A stretch of DNA of 64,000 nt from Pseudoalteromonas ruthenica (lineage in GTDB: Bacteria > Pseudomonadota > Gammaproteobacteria > Enterobacterales > Alteromonadaceae): positions 496,001 through 560,000 of the forward strand of contig NZ_CP023397.1 of NCBI RefSeq assembly GCF_008808095.1, in the 5' to 3' direction. Numbering within the stretch: the stretch's first letter is position 1; every line of letters starts with the position of its first letter. The notes beneath the pieces are model-generated. The model ran no database searches. It had not been told where the DNA came from and worked only from the letters and a program-made list of their open reading frames with translations. Positions 54,333 through 64,000 of the stretch are shown piece after piece. The position numbers were made by a program, and so were the translations under genes.

Positions 54333-55636
54333 ATGAAACTCACCACATGTGCAAGCTACTATTGGCGTTATCAAGCGCAAGCGCTTGGGCGCAAAGTACA
54401 TTGATTTATGCCGGTAAAATACTCCCAGCGGCCATGCCGATGTCTCGAGCGGCAAACCCTCGAAGTAGTAGACGGACGTGTCAGGGTATTCATGAAGGCT
54501 ATGTTAGTGCTCAAACGTTAGGCTTGGCCGACGCGCATATTATTGACCTTAAAGAACAATTTGTAATGCCGGGGCTGATAGATTTGCACGTGCATATTAG
54601 TTTTGAACGTGATCCCCAGGCTGACCCTGAAAGGTGGTTGAAGGAGGTCGAGGCCGATCAGGCGTTACGTGCAACGCAATTTCTTGGCAATACCCTCAAT
54701 GCGGGGTTCACTACCGTGCGTGATTTGGGCAGTTATAACGAGGTGATTTTTCCGCTGCAACGAGCAGTAGAAAGTGGCGTAATACAGGGGCCACGTATTA
54801 TTGCTGCAGGTGAGGCGGTGACTCCAACAGGCGGCCACGGTGATTTACATGGGTATAGACAAGAGGTACTTGATGCGTTTGCTCCACGCATGGGCGTGTG
54901 CAATGGCGCCGATGATTGCACACGGGCGGTGCGCGAGATTGTAAAAGCCGGGGCACAAGTTATCAAAATCACGGCCACTGGCGGGGTATTGAGTAACACT
55001 CAAGCGGGGCTCAATCAGCAACTGACCGATGAGGAAATGAAGGCGATTGTTGATACCGCTCATAATCTTGGTCGCCCTGTGACAGCTCACGCACACAGCG
55101 CCCAGGGGGTTGCAGCTGCACTTCGCAGCGGAGTCGATTCTATCGAGCACGGTTCTTATGCTAATGACGAAACGGTGGCGCTGTTTAAAAGTACGGGCGC
55201 TTACTTAGTGCCGACATTGTTAGCGGGGATCTCTGTGAGTGAGGAAGTGAAGCACAATGATAAGGTTCCTCAGGCAATTGTAGACAAAATAACGCAGGTC
55301 GCCCCGGTGGTGAAAGCATCATTCCAACGGGCTTTAGATGAAGGCGTGAATATCGCGTTTGGTACCGACTCAGGGGTATCCCGCCATGGAGATAACGCCC
55401 GCGAATTTGCATTGTTAGTCGAGTATGGTATGTCGCCCCGTGAAGCGTTGGCGACTAGTTTAGAACAAGCACCTAAGCTATTGAATATGAGCAAGGAAGT
55501 TGGCAAATTACAAAACGGATACTACGCTGATGTAATTGCTGTTGCGCAGTCGCCATTAAAGGATATTTCGCAACTAAGCGCAGTGACCTTTGTCATGAAA
55601 GAAGGGAAAGTCATCAAACATCATGAGCAAGATTAA
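54333..55636 (+). pseudogene. Secreted amidohydrolase (prolidase/imidazolonepropionase-like), N-terminal indels
   Basis: From about 54500 the frame is open and carries an amidohydrolase: MPGLIDLHVHI (HxH), Lys in VIKITATGGV, His ligands in TAHAHSAQG and DSIEHGSY, and metal Asp in FGTDSGVSRHG. Before that, the signal peptide (CKLLLALSSASAWAQ) and first strand (STLIYAGKI, then VVDGRV and IHEGYVSAQ) lie in changing frames between 54333 and 54490, so two or more bases are wrong. The ATG at 54333 follows CCAAGGA. Homologues are periplasmic dipeptidases or lactonases; substrate is not assignable. Confidence 0.82.
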
Positions 55637-56030
55637 AGCGCAAACGTTGGCGCAACTAATTGAGTTAGAAAGAACTTTAATGAGCGAAGAGGTGCGCAGC
55701 AATGCCTCGCGATTAAATGAGTTGCTTGATGAACGTTTTATCGAGGTGTCGGCCGACGGCCGGCGCTTTGATAAGGACAATGTGCTTGCTCGGCTACCAA
55801 AAGAGCAAGCCAAGGGACGAAAACCCACCTTTCACAATCAAGATTTTGAAGGGCGTATGCTGTGCGATGATGTCGCCCAGCTCTCTTACCGAGGTGCGCT
55901 CAGACGCATCAAAGGAGGGCAATGGCACTACTCTGTAAGGATGTCGATATGGTGTCTGAATAGCAACCAAGATTGGCGTTTAGTTTACCACCAAGGCACG
56001 CCTTGTGAGGCCTTCCAGTTAAACCGGTAA
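55623..56030 (+). CDS. DUF4440 (NTF2-like) protein
   Basis: A 135-residue protein of the SnoaL/NTF2-like fold: LIELERTLMSEEVRSNASRL and LLDERFIEVSADGRRFDKDN are typical of DUF4440, ending with WRLVYHQGTP. The start overlaps the amidohydrolase stop by 14 bp, so the two are one transcript. DUF4440 proteins are often ligand-binding or act as small accessory enzymes. Function unknown. Confidence 0.83.
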   Translation: MSKIKAQTLAQLIELERTLMSEEVRSNASRLNELLDERFIEVSADGRRFDKDNVLARLPKEQAKGRKPTFHNQDFEGRMLCDDVAQLSYRGALRRIKGGQWHYSVRMSIWCLNSNQDWRLVYHQGTPCEAFQLNR

Positions 56031-56117
56031 CGTCGCCGTAGTCTCCCACTCTGTGCTTTTCTCAGCGCCAGAATAACGATAGACTTTCATTATTCTTCAC
56101 CCCTTAGCGCTGTTATT

Positions 56118-57395
56118 TTGGACCTGCTATTACAATCCAGCATTCGCCGTGTGTTATTGCTACGCAGTGTCGCCATTGCACTGCAGTTACTGGCGGTGCT
56201 CATTGCTTACTATGTACTTGATTTTGCGTTAGCACTTTTGCCGCTGTTGAGCATCATCGCCGTGGAGTCGCTATTTCAGCTGCTGAGTGTGGTGTTGCTA
56301 CGACGACGCATCCACAGTCGCGCACCGGTGGGCGCCGCCACCGTAGTGTGGCAATTATTAGCTGATATCCTGTTTTTAACCTTGCTGCTTATGCACAGTG
56401 GCGGGGCGACCAATGCCTTTGTGTCATTGCTGCTGTTGCCGGTTATGATTGCTGCTGTGACCTTACCTGGGCGTTTAACGGTGTTATTAACCGTTATTGC
56501 AATTGCTGCTTATTCGGCCTTAGTGATGATGATGCCATTGCATCATCAAGGTGAGCAGGGCATGCAAATGCGCCACCATTTTATCGCCATGTGGATAAAC
56601 TTTGTACTCAGTGCCGTTGTGGTCGCCACTCTGGTTAGCGCATTGTCTCGCACTTTGGCAAAACAACAGCGCGCTATTGCCCAAAGCCGAGAAGAGCAGC
56701 TTCGCGCTGAGCAGCTTGTGTCTTTGGGCAGCGCTGCAGCGCAAGCGACTCACCAACTAGCCACACCGCTTGCAAATTTGGCGCTGTTGCATGATGAAGC
56801 AAGGGAGCTAAGCGCCGACAATCCGACATTACAGCCTGTGGTTGATGATATGGCGGTGCCTTTGGCACAGTGTCAGCGGCAGTTGGATTGTTTTCGTGCT
56901 CGGGCACAGCAGCTGCGTGATGCTCATGAAAGAGCGCCTCATTATCAGCCGCTATTACAGCTCGTTGATGAGATCCGCCAAGCTTTCACGCTGAATTATC
57001 CGTCTCAGCAACTGCATTGTCAGCTCCCACATCAAGGTGAACATATTGAAATTATTAGTGACCCATTGTTGAGTGCCGCTGTGATTAACGTATTGGCCAA
57101 TGCTGTGCGGGCAAACGAAGAGGTTGGGGCAGAGCGTATCACGATTACCATCCGCGACTCTGACTCTGCTCTTCATTGGCGAATTGAGGACCAAGGCCGA
57201 GGGTTTAGCGCTGAGATGCAGGCCTCCTTGGGCAGCGCAGTGATAGCGAGTAGCGATGGTTTTGGTGTGGCGCTGTGGCTAACCAACGCCACGATAGAGC
57301 GCATTGGTGGCACTTTGGCATTGGCCAACAATGAACACGGTGCATGCATTGATATCACTATTCCTAAGAGGCGCTATGAAGCTGTTACTGATTGA
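56118..57395 (+). CDS. RegB/PrrB/ActS-type sensor histidine kinase
   Basis: A 425-residue membrane kinase with about six N-terminal helices (residues 12-180), an H-box AAAQATHQLATPLANLALL (phospho-His in THQLATPL), and an ATPase domain with N-box VINVLANAVRANEE and G-box DQGRGF. The loop SGGATNAF corresponds to the quinone-sensing GGxxNPF of RegB, with Ala in place of Pro. A Cys in PLAQCQRQL lies where RegB has its redox-active Cys. RegB senses the quinone pool and cell redox state. The start is TTG (56118) without a strong ribosome site, so it is uncertain. It overlaps its response regulator by 20 bp. Confidence 0.87.
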   Translation: MDLLLQSSIRRVLLLRSVAIALQLLAVLIAYYVLDFALALLPLLSIIAVESLFQLLSVVLLRRRIHSRAPVGAATVVWQLLADILFLTLLLMHSGGATNAFVSLLLLPVMIAAVTLPGRLTVLLTVIAIAAYSALVMMMPLHHQGEQGMQMRHHFIAMWINFVLSAVVVATLVSALSRTLAKQQRAIAQSREEQLRAEQLVSLGSAAAQATHQLATPLANLALLHDEARELSADNPTLQPVVDDMAVPLAQCQRQLDCFRARAQQLRDAHERAPHYQPLLQLVDEIRQAFTLNYPSQQLHCQLPHQGEHIEIISDPLLSAAVINVLANAVRANEEVGAERITITIRDSDSALHWRIEDQGRGFSAEMQASLGSAVIASSDGFGVALWLTNATIERIGGTLALANNEHGACIDITIPKRRYEAVTD

Positions 57396-57939
57396 AGATG
57401 ACCTGGCCTTTGCGCGAACACTCATGAGGCGCCTAGAAGCGCACACCCAAGCGCAGGCACATGCTGATTGTGTGCAAAGTGCGCTGTTTCAAGCACGACA
57501 GTTACGCCCCAGCCACATTATTTTGGATATGAATTTAAATAATGAGTCTGGACTGCAGCTGCTTGCACCGCTGCGCTCTTTGCTGCCGAGTGCGCGCATC
57601 ATATTGCTGACTGGGTTTGCCAGTATTGCCACTGCAGTCAAAGCAGTGAAGCTCGGCGCTGATGATTACCTCGCTAAGCCTGTGTCTATGGCACTTTTAC
57701 TAGCCACTTTGGAGGATGATATTGTGCATTCACACGTTTCGCACGACGATGAGGTCATGTCTCCTGAGCGTTTGGAGTGGGAGCATATTCAAGCGGTGCT
57801 GACGCGCAACAATGGCAACATTTCGCAAACAGCGCGCCAACTCAACATGCACCGACGTACCTTGCAACGTAAGTTGCAGAAAAACCGGTGGCAAATTAAC
57901 CTCGCTGAGGAGACTTTAGAAAAGAAAAAAGGCCAATAA
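57376..57939 (+). CDS. RegA/PrrA/ActR-type response regulator
   Basis: A 187-residue regulator: receiver domain (LLIEDDLAFARTLMRRL, phospho-Asp in HIILDMNLNNESG, Lys in DDYLAKPVS) and a Fis-type HTH with LEWEHIQAVLTRNNGNISQT and RQLNMHRRTLQRKLQK, which is the RegA/PrrA hallmark. The ATG at 57376 lies inside the kinase gene. Members control respiration and redox genes. A terminator overlaps its stop. Confidence 0.92.
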   Translation: MKLLLIEDDLAFARTLMRRLEAHTQAQAHADCVQSALFQARQLRPSHIILDMNLNNESGLQLLAPLRSLLPSARIILLTGFASIATAVKAVKLGADDYLAKPVSMALLLATLEDDIVHSHVSHDDEVMSPERLEWEHIQAVLTRNNGNISQTARQLNMHRRTLQRKLQKNRWQINLAEETLEKKKGQ

Positions 57940-57952
57940 CAACGTGGCCTTT
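57925..57952. terminator. Terminator between RegA-like gene and TonB receptor
   Basis: AAAGGCC / GGCCTTT with an 11-nt loop; the A run at 57925-57930 gives a good T tail on the minus strand, so it mainly serves the receptor gene. Confidence 0.72.
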
Positions 57953-57960
57953 GGTAGCTA

Positions 57961-59988
57961 TCACAAAGAGAAACTAACACCTAGATGGAGAGTACGGCCC
58001 AGTGCCTGTAAACGTTGTCCTTTATCTAACTCCCGGCCATCAACACGGTTTATGCCGTTGAGATGTGGCGCATAGCTATGATCAAAAAGGTTGTTAACCG
58101 CTGCATTGAACTGCCAATGGCTGTTGATATCATAATCTACACTCACATCAACGACACCATAGCCGGGTGAGCTCAGCTCGTTGTTATAGTGCGACACATG
58201 CGTTTGCGACTGGGCGAAGCGCCAACGCGCAGCCACTTGGTAATCATTGGCATAGTAATGGGCACTTAATTGGCCGTTAAGTGGGCTGATACGATAGAGA
58301 TCGTCATTCACCTCATCCCTGCGTTTACCGCGCACATAACTAATCTGAGCATTAACTTGCCACTGCCGAGAGAGTTGATACTCGGCGCTCATATCAGCCC
58401 CGTAAAGGTGAGCATCAATATTACTAAAGCGAAGCGCGCCTTGCCCAGACATCATCATCGCCACCATATTCACCACACTGTCTTCACTGGGGATGCCTTG
58501 AATGTAATTATCAATTCGTTGATAAAATAGCTGAGGCTTTATCGAGAGCCGCTCACAGGTGTATGACCAACCCACATTCGCTTGGTACGCCGTTTCAGGT
58601 TTAAGGTTGATATTACCGACATAGGTTTTACCATCCGCAAGGCCCCCGGTTGCTTGCATGGGAAGCCATAAATAACGCGCTTGATAGCTCGCAGCCCGCT
58701 CTTTGATAGCGACACCGTAACTGAGGTCTGAGTGTGAATTCAACGTATAGCGATTATTGATGACCACATCGAAGGTGGTATCACTGACGCTTTTGTCTGC
58801 ATCATTTAAAACGAGTTTGTAAGGTTGCAACCGCTGGCATCATCATGGCCATGGTGGAGCTTACTTTATCGGCATTGGCAACATTGTATTTCAACCGTGC
58901 GCCTACTGTTGTGTTGAGCTTGCGGTGGCTAAACGTGTACTCGGTGAATAGGCTATGGCGGTCATCAGCAACATTATTAAAGTTTTCCACGAAAAATGCG
59001 TCATTGTTTGGATTAGTGATGTCCGCATCATGACGGTTGATACTGCCATCATAGCCCCATAGCCAAGCCCCTGTTTGTATGTGGGCAAAGAGACTGGTAC
59101 TGCGTCCTAAAGCCAGGGTATAACGTGCTTTTTGCGCGGTACTGAGGGCGCGCTGTTGGTAGTTATCCATACCATGCTCGCCATCTTGAAAGCCCATACC
59201 CCATAATAGCGTTGTGTCACTGATTTCGTGCTCACCCGATACCTCAAATCGTGTGGTGTCGATGTAATCAATATCCATAGGCAGCGCGGCTGTGCCGCTT
59301 TGTTTGGTATCGGTACGATGAATATTGGCGAAGAGGCGCCCTTGATTTAGGGCCGACGTGGTAAGCACACCATACTGGTGACGCTGGTAATCACTGTTCG
59401 GAATAGCACCTTCTTTGGCCTCTTGTCATCACTGTTGCGCGTATCTGCGTAGGCGAGCCAAGCAAATTGGCTATTACCAGCGCCCCTCAGCGAGGCTAGC
59501 ATTGAACCCTGAGCCATTATCTTGTGCATTGATGCGGCCATTAACAGTCAATGGGCTATCGAGCTCAGCGCGGCGCATGTTTACGTCAATGGCCCCGCCA
59601 AGCGTGTCGATACCGGCACTGACCGGGGCAATACCGCGATAGATGTCCATGTTTGCAATGATGATGGCAGGGGTGTAACTGAGTGGTGTATCCATTGAGT
59701 TGGGGCCTGCACCACTGAAGTTGAGGCCATTGCTGGCGACATTAATGCGTTGGGCAAACATACCTCGGTATTGCGCTAAACCTGTTATCGGGCCATTTTT
59801 GTTTACACCCGCCCAACAACACCATCGAGCCAATCGGCTGTGTCGGTTGCAAACTTTTGTGCCGGTATTTGCATTAAACGAGCACCCGTATCATGGTGTT
59901 GCGAGTGCACGGTGATCACTTCCATGGCCTGACTATTGACTGCGAAAAGTGCGGTGATGGTTGCGCCAAGGGCTGATTTTATCTTCAT
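57961..59988 (-). pseudogene. TonB-dependent receptor with about four frameshifts
   Basis: An outer-membrane receptor of about 676 residues in five frame segments, broken near 58820, 59405, 59480 and 59815. It has a signal peptide (ALGATITALFAVNSQAME), plug segments (MDIYRGIAPVSAGIDTLGG) and a barrel ending GRTLHLGVSFSL. Two Met clusters (STMAMMMPAV, VNMVAMMMSGQG) lie in predicted surface parts and may matter for a soft metal such as copper; this is a guess. It is convergent with the RegB/RegA pair. The breaks are single-base and probably errors. Confidence 0.78.
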
Positions 59989-60299
59989 AATATCCACTGA
60001 GAATTGAAAAGCATGTCTGAATTTTCAATTGCTTAGGGACGAGGTGCAATAACAAACCGCCACAGTGCGGCAATATGTCGCACTCCAGTGAGCAACGCAC
60101 GAATTTTGCTGGTACGGTGTTCGCAAGCTACGCTTAGTAGGTGTATTATTTGTGAGCCACGCTATGAATTTTGCAGATTTTAATTTTATCGCGGCTACAA
60201 ATTCGCGATTAGTGTTGTTTAAAGCTCTCAGAGAGGAGATATGACTTCATAAAGCCTTAGTGTAAGCTTGCGCGCGAAAAAAAATGGATAACAATCACT

Positions 60300-60917
60300 A
60301 TGGCTCAACTCTATTTCTACTACTCGGCGATGAATGCTGGAAAGTCCACAACCTTACTGCAATCGGCTTTTAACTATCGTGAGCGCGGTATGCGCCCTAT
60401 GATTATGACTGCCGCGATAGACGACCGTTCAGGTGTTGGTAAGGTTGCCTCGCGAATTGGCTTGCAGGCCGATGCCTATGTCTTTGACGGTGAGTCTGAT
60501 GTGTTTGCACTTATCCAACAGCAGCACCAAATCCAGCCGGTAAACTGTGTGTTGGTGGATGAAAGCCAGTTTTTATCGAAGCAGCAAGTGTGGCAGCTCA
60601 CCGAGGTTGTCGATCAGTTGCGCATCCCGGTTTTATGTTATGGTCTACGCAGTGACTTCCTTGGTGAACTCTTTGTCGGTTCACAATATTTATTAGCCTG
60701 GGCCGATAAGCTGGTGGAGCTAAAAACCGTATGCCACTGCGGCCGCAAAGCCAACCACGTACTGCGCTATGACAGCGAAGGAGCGGTGGTTGCCAGTGGC
60801 GACCAAGTGCAAATTGGTGGTAACGAGCGCTATGTTTCCGTGTGTCGTAAACATTATAAGCAAGCGCTCAATGACCCGAGTACCACTCAGCAAAGCAATT
60901 GTTCTAAGCGTGCTTGA
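60300..60917 (+). CDS. tdk: Thymidine kinase, second copy
   Basis: Encodes a 205-residue protein identical to that at 41944, with the same P-loop [13 protein letters not shown] and zinc Cys. It lies in repeat copy 2, so it may be an assembly duplicate and not a second gene. Its promoter region carries three small indels relative to copy 1. Confidence 0.8.
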   Translation: MAQLYFYYSAMNAGKSTTLLQSAFNYRERGMRPMIMTAAIDDRSGVGKVASRIGLQADAYVFDGESDVFALIQQQHQIQPVNCVLVDESQFLSKQQVWQLTEVVDQLRIPVLCYGLRSDFLGELFVGSQYLLAWADKLVELKTVCHCGRKANHVLRYDSEGAVVASGDQVQIGGNERYVSVCRKHYKQALNDPSTTQQSNCSKRA

Positions 60918-61801
60918 CGTTCACTCTGTGGCATAAAACTCCAAGCAAGAAAGCGGCTGACTTTTTGCCCTAGGGCCATATTCACCACCTCAATATTGAT
61001 GGCCCCAGCCTTACGCAAGGTGTTTTTGAGGGCCCTGAGGTTGTCTTTTTTTGAAATCAATGAGCTAAACCACAGTACCTGCTCGGCATAATGGCTGCTT
61101 TCTAAAATCATATCGCGCACAAAGCCAAGTTCGCCACCTTGGCACCACAGCTCATTGGCACGACCGCCAAAGTTGAGGTGCGCCCCTTTTGCTTGGCCTT
61201 TAAGGTTACGCCATTTACGCTCACTCCCAGCCTGTGCGCTTTGTTCGCTGTCGTGAAAAGGCGGATTACACAGGGTGGCGACTAAGGTATCTTGGGCTTT
61301 AACTATGCCGTTAAAATAACTACTTGGACGTTTTTGTTGTTGTACCTTGATAGGTAATTGATTGAGTTGTGCTAACTGCTTAGCGAGCTTGACAGACTGG
61401 GGGTCGATATCACTGGCAACAAACTGCCAGTTAAATAGTTTATGACCTAAGATAGGGTAAATGAGCGATGCGCCGGTACCCACATCCAACACTCTTACTT
61501 TATGATGCGCGACATCTAAGCCGCTGTCGTTGGCAAGTAGGTCGTGTAAGTGGTGCACATAATCGGCTCGCCCGGGAACCGGGGGGCATAAAAAGCCGCT
61601 GGGTAAATCCCATATATCAATGTGATAATGGTGCTTGAGCAGTGCTTGGTTGAGTGTTTTTAACGCGTTTGGGTCGCTGAAATCGATACTTGGCTGGCCA
61701 TCGCGCCGAGTAATAATGTGGTTCTCTAAGCTAGGTAAGCTTCGACACAAGGCGTCGAAATCATAGCCGTTGGCGTGACGGTTCTTCGGATGCAAGGGCA
61801 A
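60887..61801 (-). CDS. rlmF: RlmF, second copy
   Basis: A 304-residue protein identical to that at 42531, including NPPFH and [16 protein letters not shown], and with the same 31-bp overlap with tdk. It lies in repeat copy 2; the gene is real, but whether the second locus exists is in doubt. Confidence 0.8.
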   Translation of the reverse strand: MPLHPKNRHANGYDFDALCRSLPSLENHIITRRDGQPSIDFSDPNALKTLNQALLKHHYHIDIWDLPSGFLCPPVPGRADYVHHLHDLLANDSGLDVAHHKVRVLDVGTGASLIYPILGHKLFNWQFVASDIDPQSVKLAKQLAQLNQLPIKVQQQKRPSSYFNGIVKAQDTLVATLCNPPFHDSEQSAQAGSERKWRNLKGQAKGAHLNFGGRANELWCQGGELGFVRDMILESSHYAEQVLWFSSLISKKDNLRALKNTLRKAGAINIEVVNMALGQKVSRFLAWSFMPQSERQARLEQLLC

Positions 61802-62045
61802 ACTCTATTCCGCTAAAAGCACCATTATAGAGAAAATCACTCTGTTGCTGTAGTGCTTTATGACTGACGAAGAGCGCTACATGCGTTCATATTGCTCATT
61901 TTTAGTTTCATTGCTTTTCTTTACACCACTGGCCTAGTCACCATGCGAGCATAGCTGTTGTGGCTAAATAGTGACTGAATTATGTTACTTGTTGATAACA
62001 TTTGATGCTGGTACGATGAGTAAAAAAGAATAAGCAGTATCAAGT

Positions 62046-62948
62046 ATGAGCGATATTATTCAACAGTCGGTATATATTGATTACAGTGAGCAGCAAACCC
62101 TTCATTTACGTTATATTGCGCAAGATAACGCCACAGGTCCAGCCATCTTTTTTATGCATGGTGCTGTTGAAAATGGCAAGATTTTTTATACGCATTCGAA
62201 TAAAGGATTAGCGCCTTTTTTAGCTAAACATGGATATCGATGTTATGTCGCCGACTTATGTGGTCGTGGCGAAAGTAAGCCATCAATAGGCCCTGGGGCC
62301 AGTTATGGGCAAACCGAGGCTATATGTCATGAAATTCCAGCGTTTTTGAGCAAATATAACGGAGCATGCCGGTGAATTTCCTCGTTTTTGGGTCGGCTCC
62401 ACTCCTTGGGGCGGTTGTTATTCAACAGTGTCTTTGCTCGCTTTCCTGAGTACATAAAAGAAAGTCAGCGCCTGTGCATATTTTGGATCCAAGCGCTCAT
62501 TGTATAACCGTACCCTAGTAAATCCTTAAAGGTTAATTGGTGTGGTATTGGTTGGCGCCAAAAAAAGCGAAGAAATATGGCTATTTGCCTGCGCGTAAAC
62601 TGAAGTGGGGCAGTGATGACGAAACCGTTAAATCACACTATCAAAGTATGCAGTGGGCAAAGGTTAGGCCTTGGATTGATAGCGACGATGGTTTTGATTA
62701 TGGCCATGCCATTAAACGCTTGGCGTTACCGCCAACGTTGCACATTGCAGGGGTGAAGGATAAACGCTGGCACAACCCATAGATATAAAGAAGTTTATGC
62801 AAGAGTCAGGTTGTGGCATCCAAGAATTTAAGTTGTACGGGCGCAGTCATGGCCATCACCATGACTACGGTCATATTGACATGCTTACTCATCCCCAAGC
62901 CAGCGGATCATTTCAGATGTACTGGCCTGGTTTTCACGCTACGGCTAA
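62046..62948 (+). pseudogene. Alpha/beta hydrolase, second copy, frameshifted
   Basis: Matches 43690-44595. The first 100 residues are identical (FFMHGAVENGKIF is kept); an inserted base at about 62,356 (AAATATAA for AAAATAA) shifts the frame, and further indels occur around the nucleophile elbow, at about 62,513, 62,766, 62,900 and 62,915. Only indels are seen. The pattern argues for read error in this copy. Confidence 0.85.
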
Positions 62949-64000
62949 AGCTCGCTAAAGGCTGCTCATATTCTTTGAAGCTTTGTTCGCATCTTTATAG
63001 ACGGGTTCACGCATTGATGGCGACTCAAGGTTGTCACCGCGTGATGTGATTCAAAATAGCGCAAGCATTGTTGTGTGTAACTTAACTCTAGTTTACTGAA
63101 TATTTTACGTAAGGACTGTTCAGGTTCTTGCAACTAATTGTTCGTAATGTATCGTGATCAGGTTTTCACCCAATGTGTCTCCGCCAGTGTTGCATCAAGT
63201 TATCATAGCCTTCGTAGTAACGAGCTAGGGTGTCCATATGGCAGAAAAAGGGCTCATTGGCGCCAAAGTAATGACAAAATACTGACCAAGCCATGGGCTG
63301 GAAATTACGTCTCAAATCGATAAACACGGCATTCGGCATCAGTGCTTGAATAGCTCCGAGAGCCTGAAAGTTAGCGGGGAGTTATTGATCACGACACGGT
63401 GAGCGAGTTGATGCTTGGTCAGTTCATCAACGTACATCTGCCGCAGTCGGTTACGAATATCGGTGTTCGTATTGGCCATACAATGTGGGAAAGGAGCTTC
63501 ATTGACCGCGCTCAAATAAGCCATCAGTTTGGCGCTAATAACGTCGTTTTCACCCAGGCTTGCTATGCTTGGGTGCTGACACAACATTTGCTCTAACAGG
63601 GGAACCCGTCCGTGGCATGCCAACAATAAACACCGGAATAAAGCTGGCCTTTAAGGTGTCTTGTTGGTCAGCAATAAAGGTGTTGAAAACTGTGCTATGA
63701 GCGTGTTGATGTACTGCTCGAAGCCCTCGCCTAAAGGCGTACACAAGGTATATTGCATTTCATTGGCTAAACGATAGTGAGCAAAGGCCTGAGTTTTGTC
63801 ACCACTGTTATGATAGCTTTTTGCCAAGCTATAATGCAGCACCACTTTGGCTTGCGTGCTGCGGCTTGCACTAAGCAAGTGTGCATATGAGCAATCTGTT
63901 TAGAAGTAACACTATTACCTTTCAGTTGGTTAACTCATAGTATATGTAAGGGGTGACCGGGTGATCGGGGCAGCCCAAGCCATTGAGCAGGGCCTGCTTA
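62885..64000 (-). pseudogene. TPR-sulfotransferase, second copy, frameshifted and cut by the window end
   Basis: Matches 44528-45656 of copy 1, so it lacks the N-terminal TPR part in this window. Many single-base indels interrupt it, including one that deletes bases in the PAPS loop (GMPRTGSPV for GMPRTGSTLL at about 63,600). The LCQHPSIASLGENDVISAKL region is unchanged. Confidence 0.85.

Larger units (their letters stand above)
60195..64000 (+). repeat. Large direct repeat, copy 2 (reaches the window end)
   Basis: This segment repeats 41838-45656. In the coding core the offset is constant at 18,356 bp from tdk (60300) to 62,354, with tdk and rlmF frames translating identically. The first 90 bp show three single-base indels. 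From 62,355 on there are some twenty or more single-base indels and I found no clear substitution; they break the hydrolase and sulfotransferase genes. The left junction is ...ATCGCGG|CTACAAATT..., after the receptor upstream region. No insertion sequence or target-site duplication borders it. Confidence 0.95.

Noticed and set aside
60195..64000. Repeat as a composite transposon or integrated element
   Set aside because: No transposase, integrase, terminal inverted repeats or target duplication at the visible edge; it carries only housekeeping genes.

Overview
The window looks like chromosome of a marine gammaproteobacterium of the Alteromonadales, most likely Pseudoalteromonas or a close relative. 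The basis is gene content and order: a betI-betB-betA-BCCT choline operon, two tandem bacterioferritins, TonB-dependent receptors, a CsrD/MshH-like protein, queC/queE, gcvR-bcp, bamC, and a bepA-arsC-wrbA-DUF2069 run. The genus is an inference. I see no rRNA, CRISPR array, insertion sequence, prophage or integrase.

Layout: 0-8 kb holds a partial beta-propeller sensor, an isochorismatase-fold hydrolase, and a choline-to-glycine-betaine operon on the minus strand that ends with a short BCCT transporter and a TorF-like porin; a perfect BetI-type palindrome lies in front of betI. 8-13.4 kb is iron-related: Bfd, two bacterioferritin subunits with complementary active-site losses, and a siderophore-type TonB receptor behind a Fur-box-like site, with a cardiolipin-synthase-like lipoprotein between. 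13.5-16.7 kb has a CsrD-like degenerate GGDEF-EAL gene broken in a homopolymer, three identical tRNA-Asn genes with a strong promoter, and a gene-free stretch with two inverted DnaA boxes. 16.7-34.9 kb is mostly housekeeping: MATE, uvrB, a solute-binding protein, a CHASE-GGDEF diguanylate cyclase, queC/queE, bcp-gcvR, bamC, YjiH, an ankyrin membrane protein, the bepA-arsC-wrbA-DUF2069 group, a TusA-like protein and a PerM-like protein. 35-41 kb holds an unusual cysteine desulfurase/metallo-beta-lactamase/rhodanese fusion, a GNAT, a small helical-repeat protein next to sodA, and an Ada-AlkA fusion coupled to ogt. 41-51 kb has a solute-binding protein, tdk, rlmF, an alpha/beta hydrolase, a TPR-sulfotransferase, a large TonB receptor, a LETM1-like protein, a beta-helix protein and thpR.

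From about 51.5 kb sequence quality falls. An M17 aminopeptidase, a SpoIIAA-like protein, a FabH-like synthase, an amidohydrolase and a TonB receptor are each interrupted by single-base indels, many in short homopolymers, while the stretch 54.5-58.8 kb (amidohydrolase body, DUF4440 protein, RegB/RegA-type two-component pair) reads cleanly. From 60,195 to the window end the segment 41,838-45,656 is repeated with an offset of 18,356 bp. The part carrying tdk and rlmF appears identical; beyond 62,355 the copy differs by many single-base indels, and I found no clear substitution. This is best explained by assembly or sequencing error, or by an 18.36-kb tandem duplication recorded with poor base quality, rather than by gene decay.

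Functional themes are osmoprotection (choline uptake and oxidation), iron uptake and storage, sulfur/persulfide chemistry, DNA alkylation repair, envelope assembly and cyclic-di-GMP or redox signalling. The most unusual items are the three-domain sulfur enzyme, the choline operon with its own porin, the split-function bacterioferritin pair, and the large imperfect repeat.
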